A stretch of 64,000 nt of DNA from Candidatus Rokuibacteriota bacterium (lineage in GTDB: Bacteria > Methylomirabilota > Methylomirabilia > Rokubacteriales > CSP1-6). Both the position numbers and the translations under genes were made by a program. Shown piece by piece: positions 31,776-39,239 of the stretch; positions within the stretch are counted from its first letter, which is position 1, and each line of letters starts with the position of its first letter. The notes beneath the pieces are model-generated. The model made no database searches, had not been told where the DNA came from, and was given only the letters and a program-made list of their open reading frames with translations. Location of the stretch: positions 62,001 to 126,000 of the forward strand of contig QHSP01000021.1 of assembly GCA_003220495.1 (NCBI GenBank), read 5' to 3'.

Positions 31776-33692
31776 ATGCCCTGGACCGTTCGTCTTCTGT
31801 TGTTGCTCGTGCTGCTGATCCCTGCGGGAATGCTCGCCGCGCAGGAGCAGCCGCGAGACCTCGACCCCGTGGTTGTGACGGCCACCAAGCTCGAGACGCG
31901 CGCCGAGCAGCTCGGCGCCTCCGTGACGGTCGTCCCCGGCGACGACGTGCAGCGGTACCACTACGAGACGGTGGAGGACGTGCTCCGCACCGTGCCCGGC
32001 GTCGAGATACGCCGCTCGGGCAGCATCGGCAAGCTCTCGAACATCAGCATCCGAGGCGCCAACGCCAATCAGGTCCAGGTCCTCGTCGACGGCGTCCGGG
32101 TCAAGAGCCCGACGACAGGGCAGGCCGACCTCTCCGATATCTCGCCCGACCTGATCGAGCGGATCGAGGTGATCCGCGGGCCGCAGTCGACGCTCTACGG
32201 CGCCGACGCGATCGGCGGCGTCGTCAATATCATCACGAAGAAGGGCAAGGGCCCGTTCTCGGCGACCGTCGAGGGCGGAGCCGGCAACTACGACAGCTAT
32301 ACGGGCCGGGGGTTGTTCGGCGGCACCTATTCACTTCTGGACTATTCAGGCTCGATCTCCCATCTCGAGTCGAACGGACAGTTCAAGAACGACAGCTCGG
32401 ACAAGAATGCGGTGAACTTCCGTGTCGGGCTCTCGCTCCCCTGGGACAGCTCGATCGCGTTCAGCCTGCGCTGGGTTCAGAATGAGATCGGCTTGCCGGT
32501 GAAGTTTCTCAACTCGCCCCCGTTCGTCCTGCCGAACGACCCAATCATCGATTCCAACAACCGCCAGATCAGCGAGACGTGGGTGATGGGGCTGACCGGC
32601 CACACCAAGCCGTTCGAGTGGTGGGAGGTCGACCTGCGCGGGGGGCGCTATCAGAACAAGACGACCTTCGTCGATCTGCCCGATGCCGCGGAGCAATGCC
32701 CGTTCGCGCCGTTCGGATCGTGCGAGTTTCCCTCGCGCTTCAACGTCCAGCGCTGGGAAGCCGAGCTGCTGAACCACTTCCACATCGGCAAGTGGTCCAC
32801 CAGCTCGATCGGCCTCGAATACCGCACGGAAGACGGCGAGGCGCAGGGGAGCACGCCATTCGAGGCCAGCAGCCACACCAGGTCGGCCTTCTTCCAGCAG
32901 ACGTTCCGGTTCTGGGACCGCCTGTTCATGTCGGCCGGCTTCCGGGTCGAGGACAACAGCGTCTACGGCACGCACTGGACGGAGCGCGGCTCGCTCTCCT
33001 ACGTGATCCGGGAGTGGGGCACGAGGATCCACGGCGGCGCCGGCTCGGGCTTCAGAGCCCCCACGTTCAACGATCTCTTCTTCCCGGGGTTCTCCGATCC
33101 CACATTGCAGCCCGAGACCAGCTTCTCGTGGGAGGTCGGCGTGGACCAGAAGCTCTGGAAGGACCGGATCCGCCTCGGGCTGACCTACTTCAACAACAAG
33201 TTCACGAACCTGATCAGCTTCATGTTCATCGCCACGCCGCCCTTCGTGAAGGGCGTGAACATCGGCGAGGCGCGCGCCGAGGGCTTCGAGTTCGTCTCGG
33301 CCGTGGACATCCTGGACAATCTCACCGCGTGGCTGAACTACACCTACACGGAGTCGGAGAATCTCCAGACTCACCGACTCCTGGCGCGTGAGCCCCGCGA
33401 CCGTTTGAACCTCGGAGTGACGTGGCGGCCGATACCGCGCCTCGAGCTCTTCGGCGACGTCCAGTGGGTGAGCAAGCAGTTCGAGCCCACGGGCGGCGCG
33501 TACAGGTGGAACAGCGCCTACACCGTGGTCAACGCGGGCGCGACCTATCGGCTTTTCCAGCGCTACGCGTTCATCCAGGGAGTCGATCTGTGGACCCGCA
33601 TCCAGAACCTGACCAACGAGGACTACTCGGAGGTGCGCGGGTTCCCGGCGCTCGGTGTCAACGCGCTGGCCGGAGTCCGCATGACGTTCTAG
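31776..33692 (+). CDS. btuB: TonB-dependent outer-membrane cobalamin receptor
   Basis: 638 aa. Signal peptide MPWTVRLLLLLVLLIPAGML, TonB box DPVVVTATK near residue 30, plug domain (VEDVLRTVPGVEIRRSGSIG, SIRGANANQVQVLVDGVRV, IEVIRGPQSTLYGADAIGG) and a barrel of about 500 residues ending in the outer-membrane C-terminal signature GVRMTF. Being directly behind a B12 riboswitch, corrinoids are the likely substrate. RBS AAGGAG lies about 9 bp upstream. Confidence 0.95.
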   Translation: MPWTVRLLLLLVLLIPAGMLAAQEQPRDLDPVVVTATKLETRAEQLGASVTVVPGDDVQRYHYETVEDVLRTVPGVEIRRSGSIGKLSNISIRGANANQVQVLVDGVRVKSPTTGQADLSDISPDLIERIEVIRGPQSTLYGADAIGGVVNIITKKGKGPFSATVEGGAGNYDSYTGRGLFGGTYSLLDYSGSISHLESNGQFKNDSSDKNAVNFRVGLSLPWDSSIAFSLRWVQNEIGLPVKFLNSPPFVLPNDPIIDSNNRQISETWVMGLTGHTKPFEWWEVDLRGGRYQNKTTFVDLPDAAEQCPFAPFGSCEFPSRFNVQRWEAELLNHFHIGKWSTSSIGLEYRTEDGEAQGSTPFEASSHTRSAFFQQTFRFWDRLFMSAGFRVEDNSVYGTHWTERGSLSYVIREWGTRIHGGAGSGFRAPTFNDLFFPGFSDPTLQPETSFSWEVGVDQKLWKDRIRLGLTYFNNKFTNLISFMFIATPPFVKGVNIGEARAEGFEFVSAVDILDNLTAWLNYTYTESENLQTHRLLAREPRDRLNLGVTWRPIPRLELFGDVQWVSKQFEPTGGAYRWNSAYTVVNAGATYRLFQRYAFIQGVDLWTRIQNLTNEDYSEVRGFPALGVNALAGVRMTF

Positions 33693-33698
33693 ACTTTG

Positions 33699-33744
33699 CC
33701 GGGTCGGGCCGGACGACATCGCGGCGTGTCGCCGGCCCGCCCGG
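33699..33744 (+). promoter_or_regulatory. Strong intercistronic hairpin between btuB and cbiZ
   Basis: CCGGGTCGGGCCGG (33699-33712) pairs with CCGGCCCGCCCGG (33732-33744) with one bulged T; the loop can extend the stem with CGACA/TGTCG. It begins 7 bp after the btuB stop and ends 4 bp before the cbiZ ATG. No T-run follows, so I read it as an mRNA-stability or attenuation element rather than a classical terminator. Confidence 0.7.
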
Positions 33745-33748
33745 ACGG

Positions 33749-34417
33749 ATGGAGAAAGCGCTCATGATCGAGGGGATCGAGGTCGCAGTGGACCGCGAAG
33801 CGGTCGTCGTCACGGCGCGAGAGCCATTGACGATCGTGTCCTCGGCGTTCGTTGGAGGCGGATTCACCGCGGCGCGCGCGATCGTGAACCTGCACGTGCG
33901 GAAGAACATCGCCGAGTCGGAGACCGAAGGCCTGCTGCCTCGATTCGTCGAGCGGCGAGAGATCCGCGGACCGTGGGTCGGCCTGCTGACCTCCGCATGG
34001 ACCGAAAAGGCGATCGTCGCGGAGGCCACTGGATCCGGATTGACCGCGCTCGCGGTCGTGACGGTCGGGCTGTCGAACCGGATCACGGCGGGCCAGAGTC
34101 CTCTCGGGGTGTGGGCGCCGACGACGATCAACTCGATCGTCGTCGTGGACGCCGCACCCGAGGCGGCCGCGCTCGTCAACGCGGTCATGACGGTCACGGA
34201 GGTCAAGACGTCGCTGCTGGCGTCGGTCGGTCTTCGGTGCGATGACGGCCGGGTCGCCAGCGGCACCTCGACCGACGCGGTCGTCGTGGCGGCGACGGGA
34301 CGTGGGCCGCGGTGCCGCTTCGGCGGACCCATCAGCGACTTCGGGTGGGTGGTCGCGCGGGTGGCGCACGACGCGCTCCACGGCGGGATCCGCCGCTGGA
34401 TGGAGGAGCATCCGTGA
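33749..34417 (+). CDS. cbiZ: Adenosylcobinamide amidohydrolase
   Basis: 222-aa CbiZ-family enzyme that removes the aminopropanol (or lower-ligand) side chain from corrinoids to give adenosylcobyric acid, so scavenged corrinoids can be rebuilt. Conserved segments: LTIVSSAFVGGGFTAARAIV, TVGLSNRITAGQ, INSIVVVDAAPEAAALVNAV, TEVKTSLLASVG and SGTSTDAVVVAATG. ATG at 33749 used; an ATG at 33764 has GGAG ahead of it and is also credible, since the hairpin sits directly before 33749. The end overlaps tonB (GTGA). Confidence 0.9.
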   Translation: MEKALMIEGIEVAVDREAVVVTAREPLTIVSSAFVGGGFTAARAIVNLHVRKNIAESETEGLLPRFVERREIRGPWVGLLTSAWTEKAIVAEATGSGLTALAVVTVGLSNRITAGQSPLGVWAPTTINSIVVVDAAPEAAALVNAVMTVTEVKTSLLASVGLRCDDGRVASGTSTDAVVVAATGRGPRCRFGGPISDFGWVVARVAHDALHGGIRRWMEEHP

Positions 34418-35256
34418 TTCGGCGGCCGCCGGTGGCGACCTTGCTCGCGTCGCTCGCCGCGCACGGAGGCGCTGTCGCGCTGCTCTTCCTGGTCTCCGGC
34501 GAATCGCACACCAGCGTCTTGTTCATCGACCTCGAAACGCTCTCGGAGCGCGGCACGCCCGTCGCGGCCACAGCGCCCCAGCCCGCCGCGGCAGGTGGGA
34601 GCTCGAAGCGCGCTTCGACCGGCTCGGCGCGCGCGGCGGGCCGTGATGCCGGCCGTTCCGGACCGGCGGGGCCGTCCGCTCCCGCTCCGGCGCTCCCGAC
34701 ACCCATCACACCTGTCGCACCGCCCGAGTCGGAGTGGCCACGGGAGCAGGACGCGGCGCGAACGCCGCCTGAGGAAGCCCGGCAGCCCGAGCATGCCGTC
34801 TCCATCGCGCCGGCGCGCGATGCCGTCCCCGACGCCGCGGCGCGAAGCGAGGCGAACACAGCGCCGGCCGAGCCGCGCGCGAATCCGGGCAGCGAGCGGA
34901 TCGCCTCGGCGTCAGAGCCGGGCGGGAGCCGTCACGCGTGGGGCGGGCCGGCGGGCGGCGCGCCGGGAGCCGAATACGGAAGCTACCTGGCCCAGATGAG
35001 GCGCCGCCTCATGGAAGCGCTCCGGTATCCGCCGCCCGCGCGCGTTCGAGGCCTCAGCGGGACCGTGCTCTTGGACATCTCGATCGAGCCCGACGGCGCG
35101 ATCGGCAATGTCTCGGTCACGCGCTCGTCTTCCCACCCGCTGCTCGACGACGCGGCGCTGGAAGCGGCGAGAAGCCTGGCGCCGCAACCGTTCCCCAAGG
35201 GCCTCACCCCCCGACCGTTGAGAGTCCGGCTGCCGGTAGTCTTCGACCTGCAGTAG
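34414..35256 (+). CDS. tonB: TonB-like energy transducer
   Basis: 280 aa. One N-terminal membrane helix (about residues 8-27, LLASLAAHGGAVALLFLV), a long Pro/Ala-rich periplasm-spanning section (about 40-180) and a C-terminal TonB domain (RYPPPARVRGLSGTVLLDIS, then HPLLDDAALEAARSLAPQPF). Couples inner-membrane proton-motive force to BtuB; the adjacent btuB suggests a dedicated transducer. No exbB/exbD in the window. GTG start at 34414. Confidence 0.9.
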   Translation: MIRRPPVATLLASLAAHGGAVALLFLVSGESHTSVLFIDLETLSERGTPVAATAPQPAAAGGSSKRASTGSARAAGRDAGRSGPAGPSAPAPALPTPITPVAPPESEWPREQDAARTPPEEARQPEHAVSIAPARDAVPDAAARSEANTAPAEPRANPGSERIASASEPGGSRHAWGGPAGGAPGAEYGSYLAQMRRRLMEALRYPPPARVRGLSGTVLLDISIEPDGAIGNVSVTRSSSHPLLDDAALEAARSLAPQPFPKGLTPRPLRVRLPVVFDLQ

Positions 35257-35288
35257 TATGCTCACCGATCCGACAACGGAGGGCGAGC

Positions 35289-35804
35289 ATGCGCGAAGGA
35301 ACGGCGCCGGCGATCGAGCACGGTCTCGACGGGACGACGACCGAGTATCACGACATGGCTATCGAGGGCGACGGGGTCGAGCATCTGCTCGTCCAGCTCT
35401 TCACCGAGCACTGGGCCGACCTCACGGTGGGGCCGCTGATCGAGGGCGCCGCGTACGAGATCCAGTTCGCGGCGCCGCCGAAGGTGACCACGCTCGACGG
35501 CTACCTGACGATCGACACGGGCGCCTGGCACTTCCACCTCTGCGTCAACGATCATCGCGGCACGCGCAGCGCCGAGCTCGCGCGCATCCGGCGCGTGGCC
35601 CGCGCAGCGTTCTTCAAGACCGAAGGCGGCTCGTGCGCGCCGGCGACGTGGGGGCTCAGGCTCTGGAACGGCCGCGGCGAGCAGATGATCACGATCCTGT
35701 TCCCGAACCCTCACTTCGACGAGAAGTGGGAGCGCCTCCGAGAGCCCCGCTGGGAGAAGACGGAGCTCTGGCGGGAGCTCCGGCACCGATACGCGGGCGG
35801 CTGA
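35289..35804 (+). CDS. Conserved protein of unknown function in the cobalamin locus
   Basis: 171 aa, no signal peptide or membrane segment, so cytoplasmic. Central hydrophobic/aromatic core: LFTEHWADLTVGPLIEGAAY, then LDGYLTIDTGAWHFHLCVND. The HFHLC cluster of two His and a Cys looks like a metal or cofactor site. A second motif is WGLRLWNGRGEQMITILFPN. I do not recognise a characterised family. It sits between tonB and the beta-barrel gene inside the riboswitch-2 unit, so a corrinoid-related role is a reasonable guess only. Confidence 0.8.
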   Translation: MREGTAPAIEHGLDGTTTEYHDMAIEGDGVEHLLVQLFTEHWADLTVGPLIEGAAYEIQFAAPPKVTTLDGYLTIDTGAWHFHLCVNDHRGTRSAELARIRRVARAAFFKTEGGSCAPATWGLRLWNGRGEQMITILFPNPHFDEKWERLREPRWEKTELWRELRHRYAGG

Positions 35805-35807
35805 TCG

Positions 35808-36602
35808 TTGCGTGCCGCGGCGTGGAGCCTCGGCGCGGTGTGCGCGACGATCGCCGTTACAGCGTGTGTCGCGGCGGCGGCCGAGTCCGAGCGCATCCAG
35901 CCCGATCGTCCCAACTTCTCGACGAGCACGAACACCGTCCAGCCGGGGGCCGTGCAGATCGAGAGCGGCGCTGAGTACTCGCGCACGAGGATCGGTGGGA
36001 GCCCCGCAGAGAAGCAATTCACCCTCGACGTCACCGTGCGGGTCGGGCTCACCGAGCGGGCGGAAATCAGGCTCGAGGGCGAGCCACTCGTCGTGACGAG
36101 AGGCCAGCAGGACGATACCGGCAACGGCGATCTCTCGCTTCAAGCCAAGTACCGTTTCTTCGACGGCCGACAAGGCAGCTGGTGGCCCTCGCTCGGCCTC
36201 CTTCCGTTCGTGACGTTTCCGATCGCGCACGCGCCACACGGGACGAATGTCCCGGACTTCGGGCTCTACGGTCTCGCGAGCTTCGTCCTGCCCTGGAGGT
36301 TGAGCCTTGACGCGAACCTCGGGGTGGGCGGGCTCGCGCAGCGTCCGAGCGGCTACCTCGCGCAGGGCGTCGCCTCGGCCGCGCTCGGACGAGACCTCGG
36401 TGAGCGGTGGTCGACCTTCGGCGAGGTCTTCTTCACCTCGGCGGCCGAGCGCGGCGCGCGGGATTCCGTCGGCTTCGACGCCGGGGTCCAGTTCTATCTG
36501 ACGCCGCGGGTCGTCCTCGACGCGGCCGGCCAGACGTCCCTCGCCGGACCGGGGCCCGACTATGCAGTTCGCGCCGGGCTGAGCGTCCGGTTCGGCCGAT
36601 GA
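35808..36602 (+). CDS. Outer-membrane beta-barrel protein, MetA/phenol-degradation-type transporter family
   Basis: 264 aa, signal peptide (VCATIAVTACVAAAAESERI region) then QPDRPNFSTSTNTVQPGAVQ, the recognisable start of this barrel family. Alternating amphipathic strands continue to the C-terminal LSVRFGR. TTG start at 35808, 3 bp after the preceding stop. Within a cobalamin operon it could be a second outer-membrane route or an unrelated passenger. The cobQ start overlaps its stop (ATGA), so co-expression is likely. Confidence 0.78.
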   Translation: MRAAAWSLGAVCATIAVTACVAAAAESERIQPDRPNFSTSTNTVQPGAVQIESGAEYSRTRIGGSPAEKQFTLDVTVRVGLTERAEIRLEGEPLVVTRGQQDDTGNGDLSLQAKYRFFDGRQGSWWPSLGLLPFVTFPIAHAPHGTNVPDFGLYGLASFVLPWRLSLDANLGVGGLAQRPSGYLAQGVASAALGRDLGERWSTFGEVFFTSAAERGARDSVGFDAGVQFYLTPRVVLDAAGQTSLAGPGPDYAVRAGLSVRFGR

Positions 36603-38125
36603 GCGCCGCCGCGCCGTGTCTCATGGTCCAGGGCACCGCCTCCGGTGTCGGCAAGAGCTTGCTCGCCGCGGCCTTCTGTCGGATCTTCGCTCGCGCCGGC
36701 TACCGGGTCGCGCCCTTCAAGTCGCAGAACATGGCCTTGAACGCGGCGGTCACGCTCGAGGGGGGCGAGATCGGGCGCGCGCAAGCCGCACAGGCGACGG
36801 CCGCGGGCATCGAGCCCACGGTCGACATGAACCCGATCCTCCTCAAGCCCGAGCCGGGCTACCGGTCGCAGGTCGTGGTGCGAGGCCGCGCCGTGACGAG
36901 CGTCACGTGGCGCGAGTACCAGCGAATGCAGGCGGAGCTGCTCCCGATCGTGGCCGAGAGTCTCGCGCGGCTTCGCCGCGCGTGGGACCTGGTGATCATC
37001 GAGGGGGCCGGCAGCCCGGCCGAGATCAACCTGCGCGACAGCGACATCGTCAACATGAAGGTGGCGCGCATGGCCGATGCGCCGGTGCTGCTTGTCGGCG
37101 ATATCGATCGCGGCGGCGTGTTCGCCGCGCTGCTCGGCACCCTGGCGCTCCTCGACGCCGTTGATCGCGCGCGGGTCGGGGGGCTCATCGTCAACCGCTT
37201 CCGGGGTGACGAGACGGTGCTGACCGCCGGACTCTCCGAGCTCAGCGCGCGCGCCGGCGTGCCGGTCCTCGGTGTCGTTCCTTACCTCGACGCTCGGCTC
37301 GTGCCCTCCGAGGATTCGCTCGACCTGGACGAGCGGTCGCGCTGGGGCACCCGCGGCGCGCTCGACATCGCAGTCGTCCGGCTGCCGCTCATCTCGAACT
37401 TCGACGATTTCGAGCCGCTCGCGGCCGAGCCCGGCGTCAGCGTGCGTTTCGTGCGCAGCGCGGACGAGATCCGCGGCGCCGACGTCGTCGTGCTCCCGGG
37501 CAGCAAGGGCACCGTCTCCGATCTCCAGTGGCTCTTCGCGACGGGCCTCGCGCAGGCGATCCAGGGCGCGGCGGCGGCCGGCCGGCCGGTCGTCGGGTTC
37601 TGCGGGGGCTACCAGATGCTCGGCGCGGCCGTGCACGATCCGGATCGCGTCGAGTCCGACGCGCCCTCCACGCGAGCCCTCGGGCTGCTCCCGGTGAGCA
37701 CGACCTTCGTTCGGGAAAAGACGACTGTCCGAGTTCGAGCCCGAGTTGCCGCGACGTGCGCGCTCTTTGCCAGCGCCGCGGGGACCGAGGTGGTTGCCTA
37801 CGAGATCCACGCCGGGCGCACGAGCCCGAGCGTGCTGAGCCCGTTCACGATCGAGCAGCGGGGCGATGTCCCGGGCCGGGATGGCGACGGCGCCGTGAGC
37901 TCGAGCGGCAATGTGGTCGGCACCTACCTTCACGGGCTTTTCGCGAACGATTCGCTGCGCCGTGCGTTCCTGGAATCGTTGGCCGATCGGAAGGGCATTG
38001 CCTGCGATCCGCGGTGGGGCACGCCGGCCGGCGACAGCTACGAGCACCTGGCCGACGCGGTGGCGGGCACGGTGGACATCGGAGCTGTGGCCAAGCTCGT
38101 GGGGCTCTCATTTCCCCGGTCCTGA
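36599..38125 (+). CDS. cobQ: Cobyric acid synthase
   Basis: 508-aa glutamine-dependent amidotransferase that amidates adenosylcobyrinic a,c-diamide at four positions. N-terminal ATPase domain: GTASGVGKSLLAAAF, FKSQNMALNAAVT, IIEGAGSPAEINLRDSDIVN. C-terminal type-1 amidotransferase domain: VVVLPGSKGTVSDLQWL, Cys nucleophile in GFCGGYQMLG and His in GTYLHGLF. ATG at 36599 overlaps the barrel gene stop. Confidence 0.96.
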   Translation: MSAAAPCLMVQGTASGVGKSLLAAAFCRIFARAGYRVAPFKSQNMALNAAVTLEGGEIGRAQAAQATAAGIEPTVDMNPILLKPEPGYRSQVVVRGRAVTSVTWREYQRMQAELLPIVAESLARLRRAWDLVIIEGAGSPAEINLRDSDIVNMKVARMADAPVLLVGDIDRGGVFAALLGTLALLDAVDRARVGGLIVNRFRGDETVLTAGLSELSARAGVPVLGVVPYLDARLVPSEDSLDLDERSRWGTRGALDIAVVRLPLISNFDDFEPLAAEPGVSVRFVRSADEIRGADVVVLPGSKGTVSDLQWLFATGLAQAIQGAAAAGRPVVGFCGGYQMLGAAVHDPDRVESDAPSTRALGLLPVSTTFVREKTTVRVRARVAATCALFASAAGTEVVAYEIHAGRTSPSVLSPFTIEQRGDVPGRDGDGAVSSSGNVVGTYLHGLFANDSLRRAFLESLADRKGIACDPRWGTPAGDSYEHLADAVAGTVDIGAVAKLVGLSFPRS

Positions 38126-39108
38126 GCCCCGAGGTCGCGAAGCCTCTCGTTCTGCTGCTGGCTCTTGCGATCGACCTGGCGCTCGGCGATCCCCCGAACC
38201 GCTACCATCCCGTCGCGTGGCTCGGCCGGCTGCTCGCTGCCGGCGAGCGACGGCTCTGCCACGGCTCGCCAGCGCTGCTTCTGACCGGCGGTGCGGCGCT
38301 CACGCTCGCCGTCGCCGGCCTTGCGGGCGTGATCGGCGCGATCGTGTCCGCGCTCGCCAACCATCTCGGGCAGGCCGGGCTCCTCGTCGAAGCCCTCGCG
38401 CTCGCGTGCCTGCTCTCGCTCCGTGGCCTGGCCGGCGCCGCTCGCGAAGTCGCGATTGAGCTGAGCCGCGGGGATCTCGTGGCGGCCCGGCGAGCCGTCG
38501 GGTATCACCTGGTGAGCCGCCCCACGACGGAGCTCGACGAGGAGCACGTCGCCTCAGCCGCCGTCGAGTCCGTCGCCGAGAACCTGACCGACAGCCTGAT
38601 CGCGCCGGCGCTCTTCTTTCTCGCGGGAGGCCTCCCGGGCGCGGCGGTCTATCGCGTCGTCAACACCGCGGATGCGATGTTCGGATATCGCCTGGGTCCG
38701 CTCGAGTATTTCGGTAAGGTCGCCGCGCGGCTCGACGACCTCTTGAACCTGATTCCAGCGCGCCTCGCCGGCCTGAGTCTCATCGTCGGCGCCGGACTGG
38801 TGGGGGAGAGCGGGAGGGGAGCCCTGGCGTCTCTGCGGCGCGACCGTCGTCGGGCTGCCAGCCCGAACGCGGGTTGGACGATGGCCGCGATGGCGGGCGC
38901 TCTCGGGGTGACGCTCGAGAAGCCGGGGGCCTATCGGCTGGGAGCAGGCGCCCTGCCGGTCGCCACGGACATCGAGCGGTCGGTGAGGGTCCTGCGCGCC
39001 GCGGCCTGCGTGAGCCTCGCTGTGCTCGTCACCGCTTGCCTGGCCGGAAGACTGCTGGGACCGCCGATCGAGACCTGGTCGCTGGTCAGGACAATAGGCC
39101 GCGCTTGA
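38122..39108 (+). CDS. cobD: Adenosylcobinamide-phosphate synthase (CbiB/CobD type)
   Basis: About 328-aa inner-membrane enzyme that attaches aminopropanol (phosphate) to cobyric acid. Signature motifs: LGDPPNRYHPVAWLGRLL near the N-terminus, RPTTELDEEHVASAAVESVA with ENLTDSLIAP, the MFGYRLGPLEYFGK loop and NAGWTMAAMAGALGV. No ATG/GTG/TTG lies near the expected start; a CTG at 38122 overlapping the cobQ stop (CTGA) fits best, with an ATT at 38110 as the other option. Works directly after CbiZ/CobQ in the pathway. Confidence 0.9.
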   Translation: MSPEVAKPLVLLLALAIDLALGDPPNRYHPVAWLGRLLAAGERRLCHGSPALLLTGGAALTLAVAGLAGVIGAIVSALANHLGQAGLLVEALALACLLSLRGLAGAAREVAIELSRGDLVAARRAVGYHLVSRPTTELDEEHVASAAVESVAENLTDSLIAPALFFLAGGLPGAAVYRVVNTADAMFGYRLGPLEYFGKVAARLDDLLNLIPARLAGLSLIVGAGLVGESGRGALASLRRDRRRAASPNAGWTMAAMAGALGVTLEKPGAYRLGAGALPVATDIERSVRVLRAAACVSLAVLVTACLAGRLLGPPIETWSLVRTIGRA

Positions 39109-39157
39109 CGGCCTCGACTGCGGCCTGCGTGCGGTCCGAGGCGCCGAGCTTCTCGCG
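39086..39157 (-). pseudogene. 3' remnant of a LuxR/NarL-type response regulator
   Basis: Minus strand reads REKLGASDRTQAAVEAVKRG and then LLS-stop, which is the classic end of the LuxR-type HTH domain (KLGxSDRTQAA). The upstream part of the HTH is absent; argS begins on the other strand about 80 bp away. The fragment overlaps the last codons of cobD. A truncated relic. Confidence 0.55.
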
Positions 39158-39239
39158 GCCCGCGCCGCGTCCGGACTCGCGCCTCGCCCAGTTTTTTCTT
39201 CGTCACGACGCGGCGCTACGCGGGTACCCTGATGCGGAG

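Noticed and set aside
34600-34930. Repeat or recombination hotspot in tonB
   Set aside because: The biased composition is the expected Pro/Ala-rich periplasmic spacer of a TonB protein.
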